Assembly: GCF_035920445.1 (NCBI RefSeq)
Contig: NZ_CP109162.1
Location: forward strand, 8,308,001-8,372,000
DNA length: 64,000 bases
Direction of reading: 5' to 3'
Source of the DNA: Nocardia sp. NBC_01730
Lineage (GTDB): Bacteria; Actinomycetota; Actinomycetes; Mycobacteriales; Mycobacteriaceae
The notes beneath the pieces were generated by a model. It saw only the letters and a program-made list of their open reading frames with translations, searched no databases and was not told the origin of the DNA. How positions within the stretch are numbered: position 1 is the first letter of the stretch; every line of letters begins with the position of its first letter. Below are positions 1 to 8,096 of this stretch, one piece after another. Made by a program: the position numbers and the translations under genes.

Positions 1-444
1 CCATGAGGGCTGCCAGTGCTGGCCGAAGATCGCTACCTGTTCCTCGGCCGACAGCAGAATGCCGGACTTCCTGGCTTCGATCATGCGGTCCAGCGCGTTG
101 CTCATGCGCTGCAGATGAGCTACACGCTCGCGAAGCTGGTCGCGCTGCCGGTGCAGAGATGCCAGCGCATCGGTTGCCGGGGCGTCCAGCAATGTCCCGA
201 TGTCGTTGAGAGGTACACCCAGTTCACGGTAGACGAGCACCCGGTGAATACGGGCAATGTCCGCGGCAGTGTAGAGCCGATAGCCGGTGTCGGTGCGCTG
301 GGACGGGCGGACGAGCCCCAGCGCATCCCAGTGATGAAGAGCGCGGATCGTGACGCCCACCAGCGATGCGACGACACCTACGGTGAGACCGTCTTCGGCG
401 TCATCGAAGGTTCGCTTCGTTACACCGTCCACTCTGACACCCAT
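1..444 (-). CDS. MerR-family transcriptional regulator (3' part outside the window)
   Basis: The reading frame is open from ATG at 444 to the window edge, giving the first 148 residues. An N-terminal winged-helix region of MerR type is clear: LTVGVVASLVGVTIRALHHW, then a DALGLVRPSQRTDTGYRLY wing and an ADIARIHRVLVYRELGVPL second helix pair. A long helix (SLHRQRDQLRERVAHLQRM) would form the dimerising coiled coil. The chain continues past the coil, so an effector domain (TipAS-like in many actinobacterial members) probably follows, but this cannot be seen. It lies 31 bp downstream of the VOC gene on the same strand, so the two may be co-transcribed. A GTG 15 bp downstream is an alternative start. 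Confidence 0.85.
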   Translation of the reverse strand, partial: MGVRVDGVTKRTFDDAEDGLTVGVVASLVGVTIRALHHWDALGLVRPSQRTDTGYRLYTAADIARIHRVLVYRELGVPLNDIGTLLDAPATDALASLHRQRDQLRERVAHLQRMSNALDRMIEARKSGILLSAEEQVAIFGQHWQPSW

Positions 445-475
445 TCCGTGCGAGGCCCCCACGACTACGGTCTGA

Positions 476-985
476 TCACTCTTCGGGCGCCCTGATTCCC
501 ATGGCTCGCAGATGCTCGGCCTCTGCGCTGTTCGGATCGTACGGTCGCGCTGCCGTCATGATCACCCGGGTGTTCTCCGGGGTGACGATCTCCAGCTCCA
601 CCGAGTTCCACGGCATCTGCCGCGGCCCCGTCGTGCAGCCAGGTAGCAATTCCGCACACGCGGACGCGATCTGGTCGACCTGGCTCAGCACGCATGCGAA
701 GCTCACGCTCAGCGCCGACGCCCCGGCAGGGCCCCCGTCCCCCGGCACGAGCAAGACGTCCTGGAACGCCCAGCGGCGCAGGTGCGTGATCTGGCCGGGG
801 ACTGAGAACAAATCGAAGAACCCGAGTCCGCGGCACCAGAAGTCCGCCGATGTGGCCAGATCGAACGTCGGCACCGTGACAAACATCGGCATCCCGTAGA
901 GGCCGCGGAAAAGCTCCGGAGGCACGGCGTCAAGCGCGGGGACGGGAACGGGACTGATATCGAAAGCGGGGAAGTTGTCGGTCAT
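476..985 (-). CDS. VOC (glyoxalase/bleomycin-resistance) family protein
   Basis: A protein of about 169 residues with one vicinal-oxygen-chelate unit. The stretch MFVTVPTFDLATSADFWCRG matches the first beta-alpha unit of glyoxalase-like proteins, followed by LGFFDLFSVPG and a central RRWAFQDVLLVPGDGG. The later half carries VDQIASACAELLP and WNSVELEIVTPENTRVIM, as in the second half of the fold. ATG at 985 is preferred over ATG at 1006 because the domain begins shortly after it; the longer form adds seven residues. The substrate cannot be told. It is followed on the same strand by the MerR gene, which may control it. Confidence 0.8.
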   Translation of the reverse strand: MTDNFPAFDISPVPVPALDAVPPELFRGLYGMPMFVTVPTFDLATSADFWCRGLGFFDLFSVPGQITHLRRWAFQDVLLVPGDGGPAGASALSVSFACVLSQVDQIASACAELLPGCTTGPRQMPWNSVELEIVTPENTRVIMTAARPYDPNSAEAEHLRAMGIRAPEE

Positions 986-1006
986 GACGACATCGTCGAG
1001 CCTCAC

Positions 1007-1500
1007 GCAACGTCAGGGTCAAGCAGCGCCGCAGCAGGCACCGTAGGCGGCAGTTTCCGAGCAGCGCCCTCGTCGAGCGCTGCTCGTGCCTCGCCCCGTA
1101 CCCCGACCACCGCGGTTACCACGGACCCCGGCCGAATATGATCTCGAACGGGGCCTCGATGGCTCTGATGTCAGCCGAAACCTGCGATAGCTTGTCGACG
1201 GTGGTCACCTGAACCGTATTCGTGACGCTGGACTATATGTCGGTGTTCTGTTGTCCACCTTGAAAACTGCAGCACGCCCAGCGAGGTCGCTCGCCGATCA
1301 TCGACTGCGGGTCGAGCCTGGTGTCGTCGATATGCCTTGGGAACCGTCCCACCCCGCAGGCGGGGCATTTCTGAGCCGCACTGGCTCTGGCGCACTTTGA
1401 CGATCGGTGGGGCAGACCGCCATGAGCACGCAGTAGTGGAGCGGGCCAGAGCCACCGCACGTCGGCCGTTTGCGGGGCTCGTGCTTGTCTGTTGGGTGTG
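1007..1500. other. Intergenic region without a recognisable gene
   Basis: About 490 bp in which no convincing gene is seen. Weak reading frames on the minus strand include one with CPACGVGRFPRHI that might be a zinc-ribbon relic, but no family is recognised. A 10-bp inverted repeat, TGGCTCTGGC at 1382-1391 and its complement at 1445-1454, encloses 53 bp. It resembles a short insertion-sequence end but lacks a transposase. The region leads into the chimeric ORF at 1501. Confidence 0.5.
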
Positions 1501-2226
1501 ATGTCGAAGTTGGTTCGGAACGGTGTCGACCTGCTCGCATGGATTGCGACACTGACAGGAGCTGCCGGGGTCGCGTTGCACTTCAGCCAGTCGTGGTGGC
1601 GAATGCTGGTCTTGGCGGCTTCGGGTGCGCCATACCTGATGAGCTGCGCGCTGGTCGGGGTGGTGGCTTTTGTAGCCATGCGGCACTGGAGCGGCGCGGG
1701 GGTGGCGATCGTTGTCGTTACCATCGCGATGTGGACCCAAGCTCCGCTGTACTTCAGCCGCTCGGGCGACGACGGGCACGCAGTGATAGCGATGCAGGCC
1801 AATCTTCTGTTCGACGGAGCCGACCCTCGGGCGCTGGTCGACCAAGTGCGCGCGCGGAACATCGCTTTGCTCACTGGCCAGCGTGCGCCGCCGGTCATCG
1901 GCGAGGACTTTCGCGATCCGCTCACGACCCGCGAGATCGGCCGCCGGTCACTGATTACTGCCGGCGCTGTCTCTCAGCGTGTTGCCCGCGCCGAGCGGGC
2001 TGGGTTGGTTGAGCGATCATCGTCGTCGGTATCTCGCCGCGCGGTCGCCGTCAGGCTGACCGAAATCGGCCACCGCCTGATCGAAACCACCGTGCGGCAA
2101 CTACTCGAGCACGAAGCGGACCTGATCAGCGCGCTCACAGCTGCCGAGTGCACGGCCCTCGCCGGGATTCTCGCCACGCTGGAACAGGCGCTCGTGGCGT
2201 CGCCACCGAACGAGCCGCGGGAGTGA
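1501..2226 (+). pseudogene. Chimeric ORF: membrane N-terminus of an EEP-type protein fused to a MarR C-terminus
   Basis: An open frame of 241 residues made of two unrelated parts. Residues 1 to about 120 are the N-terminus of the actinobacterial endonuclease/exonuclease/phosphatase membrane family: three hydrophobic segments, then WTQAPLYF and a strand equivalent to VIAMQANLLFDGADPRALVD. The whole catalytic domain is missing. From about residue 135 the chain reads as the back half of a MarR winged helix, TTREIGRRSLITAGAVSQRV, then RAERAGLVER and a dimerisation helix to the stop. The join near 1858-1915 happens to stay in frame. Neither half could do its usual job, so a deletion scar is more likely than a new membrane-bound regulator. 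A TTG at 1492 is an alternative start. Confidence 0.65.
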
Positions 2227-2507
2227 GGTCCACACAGACCAGGACCGAGGTCACATATGCCAACTCGAAACCCGCAAGGTCTGGTGCACCACCGCTGACC
2301 GGCCTCAGCATCGACGTCACGCCCGCCTATTCTGCGGCAGACCAATATCATCGGGGTTGGATTCGCTGACTACGTCAGAACTTCGCCAGTGACCGCGCAG
2401 CGGATTCAGCCACTCGGAGTCCGATGCGGTCACAGCGTCGAACAAGTGACGGCGTCTTCGGAGCGTTCGTACCCACCATCGGCAGCGTCGAAGTTTCCCG
2501 CTGTGCT

Positions 2508-3269
2508 TCAGGGGTAACTTGGATCGTTCTCCTCGCGATAGCCATCGACGGTGAGCTGTACGACCCGCTCGAGTTGAATCCGTATTTCGGTGGTGCCGGC
2601 GGGAACAGCCTTGATGTTGGCTCCGCTGCGGACGAGATAGCGGCCGTCGGGATAGTCCATCACGTGGAAGCCTCGGGCGGGTGCGGGGCGGTTGTCCCAT
2701 GCGGGGCCTGCGTACACCGCGACGTGGGCGATAGTGGCGCGGGGACGTTCGAAGAACTGTGCGGCTTGTTCGCGGGGCGCGGGTGGTGCCCCGACGCGGT
2801 ACGGTCCTTCGTCCTCGGCGTCGAGTTCGTGCCGGGAGACCTCGATGCCGAGGCCGCGGCCACGCGGGGCGTCCGGCAGCAGGTCGACGACTCGTCGGCT
2901 CACCTCTGCCGCGTCGATCAGCGACATGTGCACGGCCCCACCGCGATCCGGCGACGGGGTCGGTTCCTGCATCAGCAGCACCGCGTGCTGATAGTGCACG
3001 GCGGCGTGGACGCGCAGCTTGTCCTTTCCGTGGAGTCCCGCGACTTCGACGCGTGCCTCCGGTTCGGCCAGTACGCGCAGCGCACCGTACATGGGCTCGT
3101 CGAAGCGACGGTGTAGTCCGGCGGCTTCGGACTTCCACTCCGCTTCGTAGTCGGCGACTGTTTCCGCGGTGGATCGGTATTGCAACGGGTACGGAAGCAC
3201 GTCGCGGTCGACGGCCCGCCACAGCACGGTGAAGCCGAGCGCCGTGAACGACCAGTCCCGTCGGCTCAT
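2508..3269 (-). CDS. ESX secretion-associated protein EspG
   Basis: A 253-residue protein matching the EspG family, the cytosolic chaperones that bind PE/PPE-type substrates of ESX (type VII) secretion in mycobacteria. Visible features are the N-terminal WSFTALGFTVLWRAVDRDVL with LPYPLQYRS, the central GRGLGIEVSRHELD region and the C-terminal DYPDGRYLVRSG strand. Length is typical. It is the last gene of a minus-strand operon after the PPE-like gene, its probable client. A 25-codon ORF (3266-3343) bridges the two genes by stop/start overlaps at both ends, implying translational coupling. No ESX membrane components are in the window, so the partner apparatus must be elsewhere. Confidence 0.85.
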   Translation of the reverse strand: MSRRDWSFTALGFTVLWRAVDRDVLPYPLQYRSTAETVADYEAEWKSEAAGLHRRFDEPMYGALRVLAEPEARVEVAGLHGKDKLRVHAAVHYQHAVLLMQEPTPSPDRGGAVHMSLIDAAEVSRRVVDLLPDAPRGRGLGIEVSRHELDAEDEGPYRVGAPPAPREQAAQFFERPRATIAHVAVYAGPAWDNRPAPARGFHVMDYPDGRYLVRSGANIKAVPAGTTEIRIQLERVVQLTVDGYREENDPSYP

Positions 3270-3343
3270 GACGCCGGTTCGTTCGTCGTGCGTGGCAGCC
3301 GCGTCGTCCGTGTCAGCACGGCGTCGAGGTTTCGTTCGCTCAT
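3266..3343 (-). CDS. 25-residue bridging ORF between PPE-like gene and espG
   Basis: The ATG at 3343 overlaps the stop of the PPE-like gene (ATGA), and its own stop overlaps the ATG of espG (ATGA again), so the ORF fills the whole 70-bp gap. The product would be MSERNLDAVLTRTTRLPRTT plus five residues. No family is recognised. It may be a coupling device that hands ribosomes on to espG, or an ancestral 5' extension of espG put out of frame. Evidence is purely positional. Confidence 0.4.
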   Translation of the reverse strand: MSERNLDAVLTRTTRLPRTTNEPAS

Positions 3344-4602
3344 TCGCCGATCACCGGTGGCACCGTCTTCGCCCGGTTCGCCGCACCGAGACCGGTAAGT
3401 TCCTCGCCGTTCTGTTGGTTCACCAGGTAGTCCTTCGTCTGATGTTCCTTGTCGTCATCGCCCTTGCCGCGGGCGCCCGGCGGCATCATGCCCGGCATCC
3501 CGCCCATACCAGGACGTCCCGCGCCGGTACGCGCGGCCGCGGCGACGGGAACGCCGTTCGGAACAGCGGGGAGAGCCTTGACGCTGCGGCCCGGGATGGG
3601 GGTTCCAAGGCCCGGCACACCGGGGTTCGGTGTGCCGGGGGATCCGGGACTCGGTGTTCCGGGACGAGTCGGTGACGGATCGGTGCCGGTGGTGTTCGCC
3701 GGTTGGGTCGACGGGTTCGTGCCTGCGGGTGTGGTGGCCGTCTGGTCGGGCGTGTTCTGTTGCTCGGCAAGCAGATTCGTGCCGGCCGAATCAGTGTCCT
3801 CGGGCGTGTTCTCGGTACCCGATGACTGTTGTTCCACCGTGGTGAATTTGTCACCAGGATCTTTGCCGGGTGACGAAGGTTGCCCGGCGTTGTTCGATGA
3901 GGGCAGATCACCGGGCTTTTGGACAGGGTTGTATGGCTTGGGTACCAGCGGAACGCCTGTGTCGGCTTCCCGGACCGCGGGATAGAAGACGTTCTTGACG
4001 ACGTTCACGGAAGCGTCGTGCGCGGCATCCTCGCGATGCTGGTTCAACTTCCACGTCGGGCCGGGCACCCAACTCGCGACGTTGCTGGTCCACGTGTGAC
4101 CCGGCGTCTCCTGCACGGCGGGCCGGGTGACCTCGATTCCCGACCGGATGATCTTCACCTTCTCGGCGACGATCTGCACCGAACCGATCAGCCCGCTGGA
4201 CTTGTCGACGTACTCTTTGATCCCGTCCGCCGCGGCCTTCGCCGCCGCGCCTTCCCATTTGCCTTCCATCGCTTTGCTGATGTCCGGGGCGAAACCCTGC
4301 AATCCCTGCTCCAGCCTGTTCCGAATGGACTCCCACCGCTGATGCAGCGCCACGACGTCGGTGACCGACATCGCTTGCACCCGTTGATACAGATCGTCGA
4401 TACCGTCCGGGTTCTTGTACGCGCTCTCCGGAACTTTCGGCGACTGGGTCTGCAATTCGTTGCCAGAGCACATGATTTCGGCGATTCGGTTCCGTGCTAT
4501 GGCCGCGTCGGGGCTCTCGTCGCGCGAACCGGTATCGGGCGGGCCGGATTTCGACTGCTCGAGCAGAGCGGCGCCGATCGCTACCAAAAATGGTAGACCC
4601 AC
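3340..4602 (-). CDS. PPE-like/WXG-type ESX-associated protein with Pro/Gly/Met-rich tail
   Basis: 420 residues starting at GTG 4602, with GGGGGG about 7 bp upstream as ribosome site. Residues 90-290 are alpha-helical. They contain IDDLYQRVQAMSVTDVVALH and the WEGAAAKAA motif typical of WXG100/PPE-like helical hairpins, so an ESX substrate is likely. From about residue 290 the chain is low-complexity (Pro, Thr, Gly). It ends in the GRPGMGGMPGMMPPGARG, KDYLVNQQNGEEL and VPPVIGE motifs that recur at the C-termini of nocardial proteins of this kind. It sits between the small helical protein and espG, the usual chaperone gene. Function beyond secretion substrate or scaffold is not known. Confidence 0.75.
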   Translation of the reverse strand: MGLPFLVAIGAALLEQSKSGPPDTGSRDESPDAAIARNRIAEIMCSGNELQTQSPKVPESAYKNPDGIDDLYQRVQAMSVTDVVALHQRWESIRNRLEQGLQGFAPDISKAMEGKWEGAAAKAAADGIKEYVDKSSGLIGSVQIVAEKVKIIRSGIEVTRPAVQETPGHTWTSNVASWVPGPTWKLNQHREDAAHDASVNVVKNVFYPAVREADTGVPLVPKPYNPVQKPGDLPSSNNAGQPSSPGKDPGDKFTTVEQQSSGTENTPEDTDSAGTNLLAEQQNTPDQTATTPAGTNPSTQPANTTGTDPSPTRPGTPSPGSPGTPNPGVPGLGTPIPGRSVKALPAVPNGVPVAAAARTGAGRPGMGGMPGMMPPGARGKGDDDKEHQTKDYLVNQQNGEELTGLGAANRAKTVPPVIGE

Positions 4603-4616
4603 GATAATCCCCCCGA

Positions 4617-4991
4617 TCAGTTCAAAAGATTGTTCGTGTCTTGTGAATTGGTCTCGTCTTGGGTGATGATTCGGTCCACAGAGATTTGGATCGTATCACG
4701 CATCAGGGTCAGTACCTCGGTGTGTTCCTTCAACGCGGTGTCCACGTCACCCTCACCGCCGATTGCCTTGGCGCCCAGCATCTTCGCCAGCTCGTCGGAG
4801 CAGTCGAGCTCGCCGAGGCCAGTTACTCGGGTCAGCATCTTCAGGTCTTCGCGGAGGCTGACGTAGAGATCGATCTGACGATTACAAGCATCCCGGCAGC
4901 CTTCTGCGACCGTGCGGTCCAGATGGAGTCGGCCAGCCTTGGCTTCATCAGCGAGGTAGCGCCAGCGCGATACCTCTTCGCTCATCGACAT
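4617..4991 (-). CDS. Small helical protein of the ESX accessory operon
   Basis: 124 residues predicted to be almost entirely alpha-helical, with no signal peptide and no membrane segment. Helical stretches include RWRYLADEAKAGRLHLDRTV and LMRDTIQISVDRIITQDE. Size and context resemble the small WXG100-like or EspC-like partners that pair with PPE-like proteins, but no W-x-G motif is present. It ends 14 bp before the PPE-like gene and follows the lipoprotein gene by 16 bp, so all are one operon. Alternative ATG at 4985. A partner for the following protein is an inference from position. Confidence 0.65.
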   Translation of the reverse strand: MSMSEEVSRWRYLADEAKAGRLHLDRTVAEGCRDACNRQIDLYVSLREDLKMLTRVTGLGELDCSDELAKMLGAKAIGGEGDVDTALKEHTEVLTLMRDTIQISVDRIITQDETNSQDTNNLLN

Positions 4992-5007
4992 AGCAAATTC
5001 TTCCTGA

Positions 5008-5556
5008 TCAGCGCGGAAATCCTGGCACGAGCACTTCCGCTGCTTTTAAGGCTCGATCGCACGGAGCTATAGCGCTTTTCGGTGAAGTATTGAATACGGT
5101 GATTTGCAGTGCGCCCTGGCCGGCAGGGAAAACCAGGTCGCAATCTTCGCTGTCAGTATCCGACGTGTTGTGAAAACGAAATCCGTGCCGACCTCTGACA
5201 TCAATATTCGTAAAGTCGACATTCTCAGGCTTCTTTTTGAGGTCGTCAACAGAATGGATCGTGGACCACACCCCGAGTGAGTAATTCCATTGAGAAGGCG
5301 CATCATGCCAAGAGCAAATCTTCCATCCTGGTTCTTCGACACCAGCGACGCCCGATTTCTTCGTGGACGAGACCACACCGATCTGTTGCAGTTGCTGATC
5401 CGAAACCTGCGTACACGGATCCCACAGCGCGGCTGTAGCCGCTGAGGTGTCGGTCGTGCTCGGTGTAGCCGTCCCCTCCGTGCCCGATCCGCACCCCGAG
5501 GCGACCAGCACCACCCCAGCGAGCGCCGCAATCGTCGCCGTCGTCCGTCGTCCCAC
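5008..5556 (-). CDS. DUF3558-type lipoprotein
   Basis: The GTG at 5556 is preferred because GGGAGG lies just upstream and the chain then starts with a proper lipoprotein signal: VGRRTTATIAALAGVVLVAS followed by GCGS, with the lipobox cysteine at residue 22. A Thr/Ser-rich spacer leads to a domain with LWDPCTQVSDQQLQQIG, WKICSWHDA and a late DLVFPAGQGALQITV strand, the pattern of DUF3558 lipoproteins abundant in Nocardia. The 182-residue length is usual. It is the first gene of the operon with the small helical, PPE-like and EspG genes. A surface-exposed role is likely; the ligand is unknown. Confidence 0.75.
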   Translation of the reverse strand: MGRRTTATIAALAGVVLVASGCGSGTEGTATPSTTDTSAATAALWDPCTQVSDQQLQQIGVVSSTKKSGVAGVEEPGWKICSWHDAPSQWNYSLGVWSTIHSVDDLKKKPENVDFTNIDVRGRHGFRFHNTSDTDSEDCDLVFPAGQGALQITVFNTSPKSAIAPCDRALKAAEVLVPGFPR

Positions 5557-5915
5557 CGAAGCCTCCCGATCTGGGCCGTCAAAGTCGTCCCTGAAGTGTA
5601 GGACGCACCGACGCACCCACTGGTTCCGCCGAATTCAGCTCTCGCTCTCGGCCTGCAACCACACACCCTTTGTGGGGCAACCGCATCGGCGGCAATCCCA
5701 CCGTTTTGCTCTCGCGACCGTCCGGAATGCCGGAGAGTGGAGCGCCCGCCAGCACCGGAACAGCTGCTGCGCAACACAACGGCACGCCCATCAGTTGGCC
5801 GACGTTCTCGGAGCGACGCCGGCAACTGGGTTCGTCGTCGCCGATACTCTAGGTAAAGCGGGCGGGCGCGGACCTGTCCTGGTGATTGCCGTGCAGGCAG
5901 AGGACAGGAGACCAG
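5557..5915. other. Divergent intergenic region between the lipoprotein operon and the GPP34 gene
   Basis: About 360 bp that must hold the promoters of the minus-strand ESX accessory operon and the plus-strand GPP34 gene. Short frames here look like chance openings. No repeat or hairpin stands out. Confidence 0.4.
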
Positions 5916-6608
5916 ATGCTGACGGTAGCGGAGGAGTTCTTGCTGCTCGCGCTCGATGATGACACCGGCAAGAAGATGGTGGGTGGCCCACGGATGGGGG
6001 CCGCGCTGGCCGGGGCGGCGATTGTGGAGCTGACAGTCGAGGGGGCGCTGCGGCTGACCGAGGAGGGGGATCCTGAGCACAAACCTGGCCGCCTGGTAAC
6101 CACGTCACGGCGACCCGCCGATCCGCGGCTCGCGGAACTGGTCGGTGTGGCCGACGCTCGTAAGCCCAAGGACGCGGTCGGCAAAGTGGCCGGGTTCGGC
6201 CAATGGCGCAGCCACGCAAGGAACCTGGAGGACGCGCTGCTGAACGACCTGGTCGAGACCGGATATCTCGTCGAGGAGAAGGGCAAGGTCCTGGGCCTGT
6301 TCCCGACCACTGCGTGGAAATCGGCGAACCCGGCCGCGGAGGCCGAGATCCTGCAGCGGGTGCGTGGCGTAATCATCGAGGGACGCGACACCGACGAACG
6401 GACCGGAGCCCTGATCTCGATCTTGCACGCCGTCGATCTGCTGCCCAAACTTCTGCCCGACATCGACAAGCGAACGGTCAAGCAGCGCGGCAAGGAGGTC
6501 AGCCAGGGTGAATGGGCAGGCTCGGCGGTGCACAAGGCTGTCCAGCAGGTTCAGGCCGTCACAGTAGCCATCATCGTCAGCACCACCTCCGCGACCGCCT
6601 CGATGTGA
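5916..6608 (+). CDS. GPP34 (GOLPH3/Vps74-like) phosphoprotein family protein
   Basis: 230 residues from ATG 5916, which has AGGAG six bases upstream; the longer frame from 5886 lacks this. The N-terminus MLTVAEEFLLLALDDDTGKK matches the opening helix of the GPP34 family, named after the eukaryotic Golgi phosphoprotein that binds phosphatidylinositol 4-phosphate. The middle carries LVETGYLVEEKGKVLGLFPT, a family-typical winged-helix hairpin, and the C-terminal helices include LISILHAVDLLPKLLP. Bacterial members are common in actinobacteria but their role is not established. It appears monocistronic and about 150 bp from a convergent gene. Confidence 0.8.
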   Translation: MLTVAEEFLLLALDDDTGKKMVGGPRMGAALAGAAIVELTVEGALRLTEEGDPEHKPGRLVTTSRRPADPRLAELVGVADARKPKDAVGKVAGFGQWRSHARNLEDALLNDLVETGYLVEEKGKVLGLFPTTAWKSANPAAEAEILQRVRGVIIEGRDTDERTGALISILHAVDLLPKLLPDIDKRTVKQRGKEVSQGEWAGSAVHKAVQQVQAVTVAIIVSTTSATASM

Positions 6609-6754
6609 ACCGTTCCAGCTCACCTTTGCCGACGCTCGCCAAGCCCCGCCGAGTCCAGAGAAGCGCCCGGCACACGCAATCGCCGAAACGTTGATCTCGG
6701 CGCCGCCTTTGCGGGCGGCGTCGAGTGCCTGGACGACTCGTTGTCTGCGCCGGG

Positions 6755-7594
6755 CTACGGGTGATGGTGCGGATTGCCCGTGTCTCGAATTGTGTTGTAG
6801 TCGCCCGGTTTCGGGTTTCCGGCGCCGGTGATGATCGACTGCACGACGGTGCTGATGTGTGGGCGGAACGTGTCGCGTGGGGCGACGACCCATCGTCGGT
6901 ATCCGGTGTTCTCGTCGCCGGGGGAGGGCAGGACTATTTCGCCGCCGTCGGGCACGATCGTTGCGGCTGCGCGTAGTAGTGCGGTGAAGATGTCGGTGTC
7001 GGCGGCGAGTGTGCCGGTGTCATCGGGTCGGGCAAGGATGGTCCAGCGGTGGGAGCCGTGTGCGATGACGGGTCCGAGTAGGTATTGCTTGGAGAGGTCG
7101 TCGTGGACCATTCTGCCGAGCCATTCGGGGACGGTTACTGCGGCGATGTCACCGGCGTGCATGGTGATTCGTCGGGTTTCGGTGTGCACGAAGCACGGCA
7201 GTCCGCAGACGTGCCGGTAGTGCAGGCAGCGGGTGAGCGTGGGATCGGTGGCCTGTGCACTCCCGTGATGGATCGGTTGGGCGCGCCAGGCGGTGTGGTG
7301 TTGTTCGGTGGGGTCGGGGTGCGGTTCAGGTGGCATCGATGTTGTGTCCGTTCGTGTTTCGATGGATGGCGTGCGGCCTGATGGCCGGTCCCAGAGCCGT
7401 GCGCAGGGCAACGGCGGGAGGTCGTCGTGGACGTTGTCGTCGATGCCCACGGTGAGTTCCGGGAAGCGCCGGGCCAGTTGGTCGGCCACGCTTTCGGCTT
7501 GTTCGGCGCCCGCCTGGTAGTCCAAGCACAGTTCGCCGAATTCGATGTGGATGTGGCGGAGGCGGTGTGGGTTCGATTGCTCGGCCCGGGACAT
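6755..7594 (-). CDS. Conserved hypothetical protein downstream of the small cysteine-containing gene
   Basis: 279 residues with no signal or membrane segment and no family I can name. Residues 1-85 (HIHIEFGELCLDYQAGAEQ, PELTVGIDDNVHDDLPPLP) look like one small domain. Residues 120-279 look like another, with CLHYRHVCGLPCFVHTETRR, TVPEWLGRMVHDDLSKQYLL, HGSHRWTILARPD and DGGEIVLPSP. The second part follows a layout often seen beside XRE regulators in Nocardia-type genomes. It begins 7 bp after the upstream gene's stop on the same strand, so the pair is an operon, divergent from the XRE gene at 8097. The link to that regulator is positional only. Confidence 0.55.
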   Translation of the reverse strand: MSRAEQSNPHRLRHIHIEFGELCLDYQAGAEQAESVADQLARRFPELTVGIDDNVHDDLPPLPCARLWDRPSGRTPSIETRTDTTSMPPEPHPDPTEQHHTAWRAQPIHHGSAQATDPTLTRCLHYRHVCGLPCFVHTETRRITMHAGDIAAVTVPEWLGRMVHDDLSKQYLLGPVIAHGSHRWTILARPDDTGTLAADTDIFTALLRAAATIVPDGGEIVLPSPGDENTGYRRWVVAPRDTFRPHISTVVQSIITGAGNPKPGDYNTIRDTGNPHHHP

Positions 7595-7600
7595 CGAGCC

Positions 7601-7816
7601 TCAGTGCGGCTTGCTCGGGCTCGGCACCATCCGTCCGCTATCGATCAGCACCTGCCGTGCTGCCGCCTTGCGGGGGCAGTGTTTCGCGCGGCAGGCCACA
7701 TGGATCCGCATCACCTCATGGGCTTGATCGACGGTGAACGGCAGGGTCGGTGCATGGTGGGCGGCCGCGTCGCACAGGGCGATGAGTTGGTATACGGCGA
7801 GGGAAGTCATGGGCAT
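7601..7816 (-). CDS. Small conserved protein with a CxxxxC motif, divergent from the XRE regulator
   Basis: 71 residues from ATG 7816, chosen because AGAGAGG lies just upstream; the in-frame extension to 7969 is low-complexity and unlikely. The protein reads TSLAVYQLIALCDAAAHHAP, then a histidine- and arginine-rich core RIHVACRAKHCPRKAAA (Cys-x4-Cys) and a short tail ending PSPSKPH. The cysteine/histidine pattern could bind a metal or nucleic acid. It is translated with the 279-residue gene and lies head-to-head with the XRE/TPR regulator. No function is established. Confidence 0.6.
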   Translation of the reverse strand: MPMTSLAVYQLIALCDAAAHHAPTLPFTVDQAHEVMRIHVACRAKHCPRKAAARQVLIDSGRMVPSPSKPH

Positions 7817-8096
7817 GTGAGCCTCTCTGTTTCGAGCACCGGTTGGTGGCGGTGCCCGGTACTGGGGGCTGTCGCCACCGGCCTGCCACTCTGGCGGGTC
7901 GGTGCGCCGTTGAGGGGTTGCGGCGTCGGCCCGGTACCGGGCACCTTCGAGCGACCGTAGGTTCCGCAAACAGTCAGGTGGCCGTATATATTCAGGTTTT
8001 CGTTCCGGCTATTCGAAGGGGCGTATATTCTTCGGACGCAGTAGTTTTCGGGTGGATGCTCAGGGGAAATAGACCAACAGTCGGGGGCGCTGAAGC
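7817..8096. promoter_or_regulatory. Divergent promoter region of the XRE regulator and the small-protein pair
   Basis: 280 bp between head-to-head genes. The part nearest the XRE gene is unusually AT-rich for this genome and contains CGTATAT twice (7983-7989 and 8022-8028, 39 bp apart), each starting a TATATTC or TATTC run that could serve as a -10 box. The paired words may be operator half-sites for the XRE protein. This is inference from spacing and composition. Confidence 0.4.

Noticed and set aside
1382..1454. IS6-type terminal inverted repeats
   Set aside because: Only a 10-bp match, no transposase fragment and no target duplication, so it was kept as an observation only.
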